Assembly: GCA_023386045.1 (NCBI GenBank)
Contig: JAEWKK010000012.1
Location: 235,867 to 299,866, forward strand
DNA: 64,000 bases
Source: Bacteroidota bacterium
GTDB lineage: Bacteria; Bacteroidota; Bacteroidia; Chitinophagales; Chitinophagaceae
Direction: 5' to 3'
The notes under the pieces were generated by a model. That model worked only from the letters and a program-made list of their open reading frames with translations, was not told the DNA's origin and did no database searches. The position numbers and the translations under genes are program-made. Positions 43,312 to 50,667 of the stretch are shown here, in pieces. Positions within the stretch are counted from its first letter, which is position 1, and every line of letters starts with the position of its first letter.

Positions 43312-43892
43312 ATAAAAAAATTCAAAAGTATCCTATCTCCAATTTCGGCGCTTTTTTCTGTGTGAAATTGCACCCCATAAAAATTATCCTTCCTGATGGC
43401 TGCAGCATATTCTACGCCATAGTTACAGGTAGCAATAGTCCACTCACTCATTTCAGCATAATAGCTGTGCACATTATACACGTAACTGTTTTCCTTCACT
43501 TCATGGAAAAGGCTTGAATGAAGATTGTAAATCGTATTCCAACCTACCTGCGGAACTTTTATTCCAGCTTGTGATTCAAATTTCTTCACCTCTATGGGAA
43601 TGATATTGAGGCAGGCCGTATCATTCTCTTCCGAATGCCTGCAAAGCAATTGCATACCCACACAGATACCCAATACCGGCTGTTTCAATTCTCTGATCAA
43701 CTGGTCTAGACCATTTTGCTTCAGGCTTTTCATAGCGCTGGATGCTTCACCTACACCAGGGAAAATCACTTTGTCGGCAGACCTGATCTTTTCCGCATCA
43801 TCTGTTACTTCAGCCTGGAGGCCTAAGCGTTCCAGAGCATTTAGTACCGACTGAATATTGCCTGCATTGTATTTTATAATTGCGAGATTCAT
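43296..43892 (-). CDS. hisH: Imidazole glycerol phosphate synthase, glutaminase subunit HisH
   Basis: 198 aa. Class I glutamine amidotransferase: VIFPGVGEAS, PVLGICVGMQLL (nucleophile Cys), GWNTI, and FYGVQFHTEKSAEIG (His-x-Glu). It supplies ammonia to HisF. The final four residues and stop derive from a heptad repeat, so the natural C-terminus has been replaced. The gene starts 41 bp from the divergent tRNA-Gly, leaving very little room for its promoter. hisG, D, C and B are not adjacent, so the histidine pathway is split. Confidence 0.95.
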   Translation of the reverse strand: MNLAIIKYNAGNIQSVLNALERLGLQAEVTDDAEKIRSADKVIFPGVGEASSAMKSLKQNGLDQLIRELKQPVLGICVGMQLLCRHSEENDTACLNIIPIEVKKFESQAGIKVPQVGWNTIYNLHSSLFHEVKENSYVYNVHSYYAEMSEWTIATCNYGVEYAAAIRKDNFYGVQFHTEKSAEIGDRILLNFFMVSGE

Positions 43893-43933
43893 TGTAAATT
43901 CAATTGACCTATATTCTTTAATTACACTTACCA

Positions 43934-44006
43934 GCGGCGATAGCTCATCCGGTAGAGCATCAGTTTCCCAAACTGAAGGCGGCGGGTTCGAGTCCCGTTC
44001 GCCGCT
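43934..44006 (+). tRNA. tRNA-Gly (anticodon CCC)
   Basis: 73 nt. Acceptor GCGGCGA pairs with TCGCCGC; D-stem GCTC/GAGC; anticodon stem TCAGT/ACTGA with loop TTCCCAA, anticodon CCC; T-arm with GGTTCGAGTCC; discriminator T; no encoded CCA. Its last 29 nt form the left half-site of a genomic island, and the gene is intact. Confidence 0.95.
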
Positions 44007-44007
44007 C
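43978..44007 (+). repeat. attL-like direct repeat (tRNA-Gly 3' end)
   Basis: 30 bp, identical to 46381-46410. It contains the T-arm and acceptor 3' strand of the tRNA. Confidence 0.9.
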
Positions 44008-44314
44008 TTGATAAGTATTCACATTTATTTTATCAAAAAGTAGTGGTTAATTTTCTCTATATTTTCCTATTAACAACAATGCAAATATAGTTTTCATCTT
44101 TTCATTAGCTGTTCATAAACAGTTAATGACGTAATTAAATCAGAAAAGAAATTTTTCAATAACTATCATTCTTCAGCAAACTCTTCCTACAGCATAACAT
44201 TAAATTTGAAATTAAAAATTAGACATGTACACTATTTTAAATTATAAAGAAAGAAACATTTAATATCTTCTTGCAAGAAATTTCATAATTAAGCAAAACA
44301 TACTAATTAGTTGT
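44008..44314. other. AT-rich non-coding left arm of the island
   Basis: 307 bp. No open frame of note, no hairpin terminator, no tRNA. Only poly-A/T stretches are visible. A promoter for the 44315 gene should lie at the right end, but no clear consensus is present. Confidence 0.5.
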
Positions 44315-44818
44315 ATGGCTAAAAAAGAAAGAACATTGGATTGGCTCATTAAAAAATATATGACATTTCTTTCTTCCTTTGGAATGGAAGAAAATGATAT
44401 TAGAGAACATTATGCCACATGGAAACTTAAAAGCAATAACATACAGATTGAAGATTTCCTTTGGCATATCTTTCAGATGCTATTGCATGATACAGCAATT
44501 CAAGCGAAAAGTGAATATGAATTGCATCAAAATCACTCTAAAATATATTCTGAAATGACTAAGTTCAGGAGGCAGGTTGAAAAGAAGAAAGAAAATAGGC
44601 TTCATCAATTGTCTTTATCAGAAAACATTCTTGCAATGCAAGCCAATTTAGGGACCAAATTAAGCGTGGTAGTTATTGCAGATTGTTGTCCGTATTGTAA
44701 TAGTTTAAATGGAAATGTATATGAGATTAAAGATGCATTGAAGAACAAATACTTAGGTTCTGAGAAGTGTACAAGAGAATTAGGTTGCCGTTGTGTTTAT
44801 GCGTTTAGGTCTTCATAA
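44315..44818 (+). CDS. Island protein with C-terminal Cys-rich (Mu gpF-like) motif, unknown
   Basis: 167 aa. The N-terminal half is helical and charged (about 1-100, with KKYMTFLSSFGMEENDIREHY and a coiled-coil-like MTKFRRQVEKKKENRL). The end has ADCCPYCNSLNGNVYEI (C124, C125, C128), then C152 and CRC at 158-160, a possible zinc site. The PYCxxLNGxVY...CRC layout resembles the C-terminal zinc knuckle of phage Mu gpF-like head proteins, but the rest does not. No function can be named. AT-rich codon use matches the island, not the chromosome. Confidence 0.65.
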   Translation: MAKKERTLDWLIKKYMTFLSSFGMEENDIREHYATWKLKSNNIQIEDFLWHIFQMLLHDTAIQAKSEYELHQNHSKIYSEMTKFRRQVEKKKENRLHQLSLSENILAMQANLGTKLSVVVIADCCPYCNSLNGNVYEIKDALKNKYLGSEKCTRELGCRCVYAFRSS

Positions 44819-44943
44819 TTAATAACCAGTGTCACAACTTTTAAATCACCAGATATAATCGCCTAATGTCAATTTATTTACTCTTTAATCATAAAAAATT
44901 TATAAATGCTACAAAGAGTCTATTCTATAGTTTTATCATAAAT

Positions 44944-44971
44944 AAAAACCTCGGAAATCTCCGAGGTTTTT
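44944..44971. terminator. Bidirectional terminator inside the island
   Basis: 12-bp stem AAAAACCTCGGA / TCCGAGGTTTTT with an AATC loop, T-run on either strand. It closes the minus-strand nuclease/membrane-protein unit 15 bp past its stop. Confidence 0.9.
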
Positions 44972-44985
44972 ATTTATTTGTTTTT

Positions 44986-45093
44986 CTACAACTCCTCAAT
45001 TCTTCCTTTTCGCTTTCCATACTTGTAAATGAAAATCATCAAGGTTATCAAGGCAATTGCAACAATTAATATTATTGTAGTAGTTACAGCCAT
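44986..45093 (-). CDS. 35-aa single-span membrane protein downstream of the nuclease
   Basis: ATG 45093, 1 bp past the stop of the HsdR_N gene. The product starts MAVTTT, has one hydrophobic helix (about residues 6-23, rich in Ile, Leu and Val) and a basic YKYGKRKGR tail ending in IEEL. A longer reading of the same frame to 45228 would overlap the nuclease gene by about 130 bp and is not needed. Position and size fit a membrane partner or a small toxin/effector of the island module, but nothing proves it. Confidence 0.6.
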   Translation of the reverse strand: MAVTTTIILIVAIALITLMIFIYKYGKRKGRIEEL

Positions 45094-45094
45094 A

Positions 45095-46201
45095 TTATTC
45101 AACTTTTTTAGATGAATTCTTAGGTAATAGCTTCTCATATCTTTCAACTGTTGAAAGGAGCCTGGAAGCAAATTCATATAGCTGGTTGTTCTCATCAATG
45201 TTGACCCTTTCCTCTTTATCATTATCAAAGAAGGTTATGGCTTTTTTCTTACCATTATAATGAAGTCTGCAAATGGGTTTTCTATTATTATCATCAAGGA
45301 GAACAGCAAAGTATGATTGATTATCGCGCTGGCTGATTCTTGTCACATTGACTTTTGAACAAAGGATTGCCCTAATGATATAAAAGCCTTCCATCTCTTC
45401 AGCTGTTGTCACCACCCTATTTTCATCAGTTGGTTCGGTGGCAGTAAGTTCAACCTTCTCAATCTGTTCCGCTTTTTGTGTCTCCGTTGCAAGAGCTGTC
45501 TTTAATCTTTCATTAATGGAGTCATTGATATATTGACTGAATGATCTTTTCACATATCCTTTAAAATTCTCCAAGACCTTGGCTGTAACAACAGAAGGAT
45601 AAATAGTCTTGGCAAAAAATCTTGTGAATTCATCTGAAGGTTCACTGATCTCTCTTACAATCATATTTCTCAACTCTGACATGAACTTCAATTCACTAGC
45701 TGTGTTGTTAATTTTTTCAATGTCAAAATTTGTCTTGTTGAACTCCTTAAGCTTTTCAATTTGGGCTTCCTTCATGTCATCTATTCTAAACTCAAAGAAT
45801 GGCTTTTCATCCATCTTATTTGCTTCAACAAGGTCTGTGTAAAACCTATAAACTACTCCATTGGTCAAAATTCCAAACTTGGCTCTTGTTGTGTGGAAGT
45901 ATCTGAAGAGTTGTGAATTGTGTGGGTTAAGGTCTGCTGACCAATGTTTGCATTCAATCAAAATAATTGGATTGCCATCCTTAATAATAGCATAATCCAC
46001 CTTCTCTCCTTTCTTGATTCCGATATCAGCAATAAATTCGGGAACGACCTCCAAGGGATTAAATACATCATACCCCATCATTTGAATAAAAGGCATGATG
46101 AATGCGTTCTTAGTTGCTTCTTCTGTTTGAATTTGATCTTTTAGTTTGCTTACTCTGTCTGCTAATACTTTTACGTGGTCTTTAAAGTCCATATAGGGCA
46201 A
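45095..46201 (-). CDS. HsdR_N-type PD-(D/E)XK nuclease-fold protein, island cargo
   Basis: 368 aa. The N-terminal domain has TKNAFIMPFIQMMGYDVFNPLEVVPEF followed by the catalytic triad D69 ... E83-C84-K85 (VDYAII and ILIECKHW), the D-(x)n-ExK motif of the type I restriction R subunit N-terminal domain. No helicase/SF2 motor follows, unlike true HsdR; the C-terminal half (about 250-368) instead has a compact beta-rich region. Stand-alone HsdR_N proteins are common in defence and mobile islands, with a suggested nuclease role. ATG 46201 or 46192 are possible starts. Confidence 0.8.
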   Translation of the reverse strand: MPYMDFKDHVKVLADRVSKLKDQIQTEEATKNAFIMPFIQMMGYDVFNPLEVVPEFIADIGIKKGEKVDYAIIKDGNPIILIECKHWSADLNPHNSQLFRYFHTTRAKFGILTNGVVYRFYTDLVEANKMDEKPFFEFRIDDMKEAQIEKLKEFNKTNFDIEKINNTASELKFMSELRNMIVREISEPSDEFTRFFAKTIYPSVVTAKVLENFKGYVKRSFSQYINDSINERLKTALATETQKAEQIEKVELTATEPTDENRVVTTAEEMEGFYIIRAILCSKVNVTRISQRDNQSYFAVLLDDNNRKPICRLHYNGKKKAITFFDNDKEERVNIDENNQLYEFASRLLSTVERYEKLLPKNSSKKVE

Positions 46202-46380
46202 TTTTAAGTTTTGGTTACTTATGAATTTCGTTTCTAATATATGAAAGATATCTAATCAGAACAAAAATTAATCTGAACTATCGAAATGTGGCAATTGTGA
46301 AGTATAAGCAAAGGCTTAATGCCGCTATTTAACGTGAGGGACAAAAACAAAATATAATTTAAGAATACTGAAGACAATTT
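46202..46380. other. AT-rich right arm of the island
   Basis: Non-coding; should carry the promoter of the nuclease gene. No feature stands out. Confidence 0.4.
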
Positions 46381-46410
46381 GGCGGCGGGTTCGAGTCCCG
46401 TTCGCCGCTC
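46381..46410 (+). repeat. attR-like direct repeat (tRNA-Gly 3' end copy)
   Basis: 30 bp, identical to 43978-44007; no tRNA 5' half is attached, so it is a half-site and not a tRNA gene. Confidence 0.9.
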
Positions 46411-46783
46411 AATAGCGATTCACTACAACAGGCATGGTTTCTCCATTGATGGTCAGGAAATGATAAGTGGGCCTGGTATTGATATCTAATGTTATCCTGT
46501 ACAAGGACGCGGTCTCAGTTGCCCTTGGCAATTTTACTTCCACCGTATCGCCCTTTCTTACCACTTCATATTCACCTTTATAACCTGCACCCAGGCATTA
46601 CTGGAAAATATAACGCTCGCCGATAGTATTCGCATCGATGCTGATCTTAGTTTCCTGTCCATAACAATCACCGGCAATTTTTTCATAAGCCAGTTCGTGT
46701 TTCAGGTAAGGCTTGCTTTTGAAATCACAGGAAAACAATAGAAAGCTGAAGAGACAGAACATGATATATTTAACTGTATTCAT
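46409..46783 (-). pseudogene. Small lipoprotein gene interrupted by an in-frame TAA
   Basis: ATG 46783 with AGCAGGA just upstream; signal peptide and lipobox (SFLLFSC). Translation stops at TAA 46598-46600 after GERYIFQ. The same frame then continues without another stop for 62 codons to TGA 46409-46411 (CLGAGYKGEYEVVRKGDTVE ... NGETMPVVV). The downstream part has normal codon use, which points to a single nonsense change such as CAA to TAA, not a frameshift. The stop codon overlaps the island's right repeat. It could also be a sequencing error. Confidence 0.7.
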
Positions 46784-46795
46784 TCCTGCTAACAA

Positions 46796-47218
46796 TTATA
46801 TTAGTTCATAAAATGCCGCCACGTTATTCCATTCAGGATCTGAAAGAATTTCATATTCATTTTCCCTTTCTACATTCTGTAAATAAAAATCAAGAAAGGT
46901 TTCCACCTGCTCCCGGTCTTTTGTATAAAAAATGATCTCCCTTGCACGATAAAGAGTGGTATGCCCAACATGCACCGTTTGCGTTTGTGCTTCCAGGTAA
47001 TGGATGATCTCTTTTTCAATATTGTTCAGGTAGTCATATTCTTCAATGGTAGGTTGCCCGTTTTCCATGTAGAGATCAGGCACCAGCATGATAAAAACAG
47101 AATAAGGATAGTTTTCTTTATGAGTCAGTTCTTTCAGGTTGGTATTGATGATGGCCGAAGCAGGATGGCCGTCCACTTCAAATTCAAATCCCGTATAGAT
47201 CGATGTTTCACTTTTCAT
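46796..47218 (-). CDS. DUF695-like small cytosolic protein
   Basis: 140 aa, acidic. Pattern: beta-rich start with EVDGHPASAIINTNL, YSVFIMLVPDLYMENGQPTIEEYDYLNNIEKEIIHYLEAQ, HTTLYRAREIIFYTKDREQVETFL. The N-terminal strand pair, the GxPT..E..L..IE helix and the T...RE..FYT strand match what I recall of DUF695, a domain of unknown function. The stop is 12 bp upstream of the broken lipoprotein gene, so they were probably co-transcribed. Confidence 0.55.
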   Translation of the reverse strand: MKSETSIYTGFEFEVDGHPASAIINTNLKELTHKENYPYSVFIMLVPDLYMENGQPTIEEYDYLNNIEKEIIHYLEAQTQTVHVGHTTLYRAREIIFYTKDREQVETFLDFYLQNVERENEYEILSDPEWNNVAAFYELI

Positions 47219-47292
47219 ATTCCTGGTTATTGATGATGAATCCTATCATTTTAATTGATCCAGCTTTATTATAAATCACCCACCTTCTTCTT

Positions 47293-47652
47293 TTAAATAT
47301 GCGATAGTTGGGTAATCGTCTTCTCATTGTTTTCATTTCCCGTATTCACTGTGGATGCAGGTTCGAACAACATCACCCATACTTCCTCCTGCGCTACCGG
47401 ACGATGCTCCACACCTTTAGGAACGATCAGCATCTCTCCTTCCTTCAACTCTATCACCTGGTCCCTCAGCTCCATCCTGAAACTTCCTTTAACCACCATG
47501 AACAATTCATCCTCATTTTCATGATGATGCCATACAAATTCACCCTGGAATTTGGCAAGCTTTACCTGCTGACCATTCAATTCTCCAATGATCCGGGGAT
47601 TCCAGTGGTCATTGAACATTTCGAATTTGCTGAGAAGATTAATTTTTTCCAT
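47293..47652 (-). CDS. Cupin-domain protein
   Basis: 119 aa. Cupin motif 1 WHHHENEDELFMVVKGSF and motif 2 GEMLIVPKGVEHRPVAQEEVWVMLFEP provide His/His/Glu/His metal ligands. It is a single-domain cupin, likely a small-molecule binding or isomerase protein of unknown substrate. It is flanked by 74- and 81-bp gaps and is probably monocistronic. Confidence 0.88.
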   Translation of the reverse strand: MEKINLLSKFEMFNDHWNPRIIGELNGQQVKLAKFQGEFVWHHHENEDELFMVVKGSFRMELRDQVIELKEGEMLIVPKGVEHRPVAQEEVWVMLFEPASTVNTGNENNEKTITQLSHI

Positions 47653-47733
47653 AATCGCATTTATAAATCCTTTGCAAAAGTAAATTTCTTTGGCAGGCCT
47701 GGCGGTTAAGGTTTTGGTAACAGAAACCAGACT

Positions 47734-48303
47734 TTATTGATAAAGCCAGTTTTCCAGGATTTTTTCTCCCAGGGGTGTGAGTACACTTTCGGGATGAAAC
47801 TGAACGCCCTGCACATCATACTGCCTGTGCTGCAGTGCCATGATATAGTTATTTTCATCCCTGGCCGTAATTTCAAGTAATTCAGGAAAGTTTTCTTCAG
47901 TGATCACCCAGCTGTGGTAACGCCCTATCTCAAAATATGCAGGCAGGTTTTTAAATAGTGGTGTGTTTTCACTCACCACCCTGCACTCTGTACTCACACC
48001 GTGAAAAACATGTTCCAGGTTGACCAGTTTTCCACCAAAAACTTCGCCTATGGCCTGGTGACCCAGGCAAACCCCAAGAATGGATTTGGTGGCAGCATAT
48101 TCCCTGATCAGGGGTTCCAGCAATCCGGCATGTTTTGGCAGGCCAGGTCCCGGAGAGAGAATGATCTTATCAAAGTATTTTACAGATTCAAGGCTGATCT
48201 CATCATTCTTCCAAACTTCAACTTGCCCATGCACCAGCTTTTTCACCTGGTGCACGAGGTTATAAGTGAAAGAATCATAATTATCAAAAACCAGGATCTT
48301 CAT
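47734..48303 (-). CDS. pabA: Aminodeoxychorismate/anthranilate synthase glutamine amidotransferase (PabA/TrpG)
   Basis: 189 aa. Class I GATase: VFDNYDSFTYNLVHQVKKL at the N-terminus, ILSPGPGLPKHAGLL, GVCLGHQAIGEVFGG (nucleophile Cys), RYHSWVI and GVQFHPESVLTP (His-x-Glu). It supplies ammonia to PabB or TrpE. No trp or pab partner is next to it, so the PabA role (folate) versus TrpG (tryptophan) cannot be decided; stand-alone copies are often dual-use or folate-type. Its leader contains a GC-rich hairpin followed by a T-rich run. Confidence 0.88.
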   Translation of the reverse strand: MKILVFDNYDSFTYNLVHQVKKLVHGQVEVWKNDEISLESVKYFDKIILSPGPGLPKHAGLLEPLIREYAATKSILGVCLGHQAIGEVFGGKLVNLEHVFHGVSTECRVVSENTPLFKNLPAYFEIGRYHSWVITEENFPELLEITARDENNYIMALQHRQYDVQGVQFHPESVLTPLGEKILENWLYQ

Positions 48304-48325
48304 CAGAGAAAACAGGCAGAATAAA

Positions 48326-48346
48326 ATCCCGGCACATAGCCGGGAT
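48326..48346 (-). promoter_or_regulatory. Leader hairpin upstream of the pabA-type gene
   Basis: Stem ATCCCGGC / GCCGGGAT, loop ACATA, followed on the minus strand by TTTTATT and then, 23 nt past the stem, the start codon. It is near the 5' end of the predicted mRNA, so it could attenuate or stabilise it. Confidence 0.45.
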
Positions 48347-48355
48347 CATCCTGGG

Positions 48356-48387
48356 CAAATATGCAAAGGGCATGGCATTTGGACAAA
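48356..48387 (-). promoter_or_regulatory. Predicted pabA promoter
   Basis: On the minus strand TTTG (48384-48387) and CATATTTG (48356-48363; one mismatch to TAnnTTTG) are 20 bp apart. CCCTTTGCATATTTG recurs exactly upstream of hisIE (41497-41511). Confidence 0.45.
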
Positions 48388-48406
48388 TTCTTTTAGCTTT
48401 AGAATT

Positions 48407-48694
48407 ATGGAGATCAAACACAAGCATACTGGACAAAGGGGCATGTTTTATATTTCGGGTGAAGACGATACGGTACTTGCCGAGATCATTTATACTTTGC
48501 AGGGAGAGAATTCCATGATCCTTGAACATACAGAAGTGGATGAAGAATTAAAAGGACAGAATATCGGCTACCAGCTGGTAAGCGCTGCAGCCAGCTATGC
48601 AAGAAATCATGGATTGAAACTGGTACCTGTTTGTCCTTTCGCCAGTTCAGTGATCAATAAAAAACCAGAGTTCAAAGACCTGCTGGCCGGTTAG
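48407..48694 (+). CDS. GNAT-like N-acetyltransferase (YjdJ type)
   Basis: 95 aa. One short GNAT domain: MFYISGEDDTVLAEIIYTL, ILEHTEVDEELKGQNIGYQLVSAAASYARNHGLKLVPVCPFA. The G-Q-N-I-G-x-x-L turn is the acetyl-CoA pyrophosphate loop. Proteins of this length (Gcn5-related, PF14542) are compact and of unknown substrate. It converges with the alpha/beta hydrolase, whose coding end overlaps by 23 bp. Confidence 0.85.
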   Translation: MEIKHKHTGQRGMFYISGEDDTVLAEIIYTLQGENSMILEHTEVDEELKGQNIGYQLVSAAASYARNHGLKLVPVCPFASSVINKKPEFKDLLAG

Positions 48695-49349
48695 AAAATA
48701 TCTGGTGAAGCAGTACATTGATCTGTTTTGACCTGTTCAGGATCATCATATGACCTGCTCCCTTGATGATATGAGCAGGCCTGGTATACCTTAATGGGAG
48801 GATATTATCGGCGCTGCCGTGTATGTGCACCACATTTTCGGGAACTTCTTCATTTTTCCAGCCCAGGGCAGCACGAAAGGCCCACCTGATAAATGCAGGA
48901 TCAGAATCCCTGATCATCATGTGGAGCATTCTTTTGTCCTCCTCTGTTTCAGTGGTAAAAATCCTTTTAATTTTTGACAGGTTTTTGATCATTCCAATTG
49001 GGATGAATTGGTGTAACCTCAATAAACCTGCGAACTTATAGGACAGAGGCATAGACCTTGAAACAGGAATGCTTGAGATAAGAACAGTGGTAAGTGCAGG
49101 ATGGTCTTTCGCGATCTCTGTCGCCACCATTCCACCTAAAGACAATCCAACCAAAGCAAAAGGCTGACTGGTATCGATTCTTTCAGCAAGTCGAAGTGCA
49201 TAATCGCGGAGTGATTCATTGATAAATGGCTTGATCCATGGAAGATGAACCGCTTCATAACCGGAAGGGAGTTGTATATGCCGGAAGACTCTTTCGTCTG
49301 CACCTAACCCACTAATGAAATAAACTTTCAAATGGAATGAATTAAACAA
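48672..49349 (-). CDS. Alpha/beta-hydrolase fold protein
   Basis: 225 aa. Oxyanion region YFISGLGADERVFRHI, nucleophile elbow LVGLSLGGMVATEIA (GxSxGG), a late acidic/His part HIHGSADNILPL and IKGAGHMMILNRS. It resembles small carboxylesterase/lipase or BioH-like enzymes; the substrate is not predictable. It lacks a signal peptide. The 3' end overlaps the convergent GNAT gene. Confidence 0.85.
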   Translation of the reverse strand: MFNSFHLKVYFISGLGADERVFRHIQLPSGYEAVHLPWIKPFINESLRDYALRLAERIDTSQPFALVGLSLGGMVATEIAKDHPALTTVLISSIPVSRSMPLSYKFAGLLRLHQFIPIGMIKNLSKIKRIFTTETEEDKRMLHMMIRDSDPAFIRWAFRAALGWKNEEVPENVVHIHGSADNILPLRYTRPAHIIKGAGHMMILNRSKQINVLLHQIFSNRPAGL

Positions 49350-49398
49350 TCTTCTGAGAGATGATTTCTGGTTCTTTACTTAACAGAAGAAAGGCGAT

Positions 49399-50550
49399 TT
49401 ACTGAACCACGAAACTTTGTTTCATTTTTTTGGCGACTGCTTTTTCACCCAATATGGCTGGTTGCCAGGCAGGCATCTGCTCTAATACCGTGATCAGTTC
49501 ATCATCAAATTCTTCGCTGACGCCCTGGACTACTTTGAAATTGGTAGGAACACCATCTGAATCAACAATGAATTCAACTACGATATTAGCCTTTGTTTTT
49601 CCATCTGGAAGATAGCCAACAAGCGCCTTACCCATTTTATCCAGGTATTTCAGAAAAGATTCACCACCACCAGGAAACTGCGGCCATTGGTTAACAACAT
49701 CAGCCAGATCTGTTATTTCCCTTACACGATGCTGCACTGGTGCTTTTTTGATTTTTTCAGCAGCAGTCTGGGCTACTTTACGTGAAAGACCGTCGAAAAC
49801 ATAATCGCCTGAGGTATTGGTCATGATCACCGGCAACTGGTGGGTAGCTTCAAAATGATCGTAAACCCTTTCGAGGTTGGTGGCAAAAGTTTTTAATTGC
49901 GCGTCATTCTTCATCAGGGCATTCAGATATTCAGCGCTTCTTTTGTTATTGTATCGCACAGGGAAAATATGCACGGGTATATAATCCTGTCCTGCATTCT
50001 TTGCAAATGCTGCGATAAGATAAATTTCATCTATCTGCTGATCGGTTACCGGAATGCAGCCTGTTGTTACGCAGCTGCCATGAATATAGATATCACCCCC
50101 AGGTTTGTAAGTATCGCTGAGAATTTTATCAGAAGGATTGGGATAGTTCAGTCCCAATGATAAATAATAGCTGCTGTTGGGATTGAATTCATTGATATAG
50201 TAAAAACCTTCAGGCACCTGGTAATCGCCCTGCATGCGCTTGGGACCCAGGGTTCCGGCAAGAGCGCAAACCTTGTAAGTTTTGAAAAGCTTATACTGAT
50301 CCTTTCTTTCATTCTTTGCCCATACCTCCATTTGACCGTCATATTTAAATGAGCGGATGTACACATAGCGGGCAGGCCATTCCAGACCTTTGGCTTCAAA
50401 CTGCTTCTGAAGCGTATCACCTTTCCGTTTCAGTGCATCTCCCGGGCGCGGAAGTGCTTTCTGGTAATCAACAAAAGAAGGTGAAGGCCCCTGCGATATA
50501 GCAGCAGACGCTACCATGGAGAGGATAAGTGTTATGAAAAGGTTTTTCAT
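49399..50550 (-). CDS. L,D-transpeptidase (YkuD/YafK type) fused to a TonB C-terminal domain
   Basis: 383 aa. Signal peptide (VASAAISQ). Catalytic YkuD core about 60-215, with DIYIHGSCVTTGCIPVTDQQIDEIY carrying the HG...S..GC signature (Cys nucleophile). A C-terminal TonB/energy-transducer-like domain about 295-383 (ANIVVEFIVDSDGVPTNFKVV and VLEQMPAWQPAIL). L,D-transpeptidases cross-link peptidoglycan or attach proteins to it; the TonB-like domain may contact an outer-membrane partner. The combination is discussed in findings. Confidence 0.83.
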   Translation of the reverse strand: MKNLFITLILSMVASAAISQGPSPSFVDYQKALPRPGDALKRKGDTLQKQFEAKGLEWPARYVYIRSFKYDGQMEVWAKNERKDQYKLFKTYKVCALAGTLGPKRMQGDYQVPEGFYYINEFNPNSSYYLSLGLNYPNPSDKILSDTYKPGGDIYIHGSCVTTGCIPVTDQQIDEIYLIAAFAKNAGQDYIPVHIFPVRYNNKRSAEYLNALMKNDAQLKTFATNLERVYDHFEATHQLPVIMTNTSGDYVFDGLSRKVAQTAAEKIKKAPVQHRVREITDLADVVNQWPQFPGGGESFLKYLDKMGKALVGYLPDGKTKANIVVEFIVDSDGVPTNFKVVQGVSEEFDDELITVLEQMPAWQPAILGEKAVAKKMKQSFVVQ

Positions 50551-50667
50551 TGATCGATACCATTTATAAGTGCAAACTCAGGATTTTAATACTAACAAAA
50601 CGACAAAACTGAACCTAAAGTATAAACTTAGTGGCAAAAAAGCCAGTATTCTGCCTTCAATTTAAGC

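Larger units (their letters stand above)
43978..46410. mobile_element. 2.4-kb tRNA-Gly-integrated island without integrase
   Basis: Bounded by perfect 30-bp direct repeats (43978-44007 and 46381-46410) made of the tRNA-Gly 3' end. The interior is visibly more AT-rich than both flanks and holds three small genes (44315, 44986 and 45095), none an integrase or recombinase. Removing 43978-46380 restores the tRNA directly followed by the convergent lipoprotein gene, whose TGA uses the last two bases of the repeat. It is either a mobilisable mini-island that uses an integrase in trans, or a deleted remnant. Confidence 0.85.

Noticed and set aside
44866..45069. 67-aa + strand frame in the island
   Set aside because: Runs through the strong terminator and over the antisense 35-aa gene; low-complexity composition.
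45094..45228. Extension of the 35-aa membrane protein to 80 aa
   Set aside because: Would overlap the nuclease gene by about 130 bp in another frame and precede the hydrophobic helix with unrelated sequence.
46381..46410. Second tRNA-Gly gene
   Set aside because: Only the T-arm and acceptor 3' strand are present; the upstream sequence cannot form the D or anticodon arms.
46598..46600. Frameshift in the small lipoprotein
   Set aside because: The downstream part is in the same frame as the upstream part, so it is a nonsense codon.
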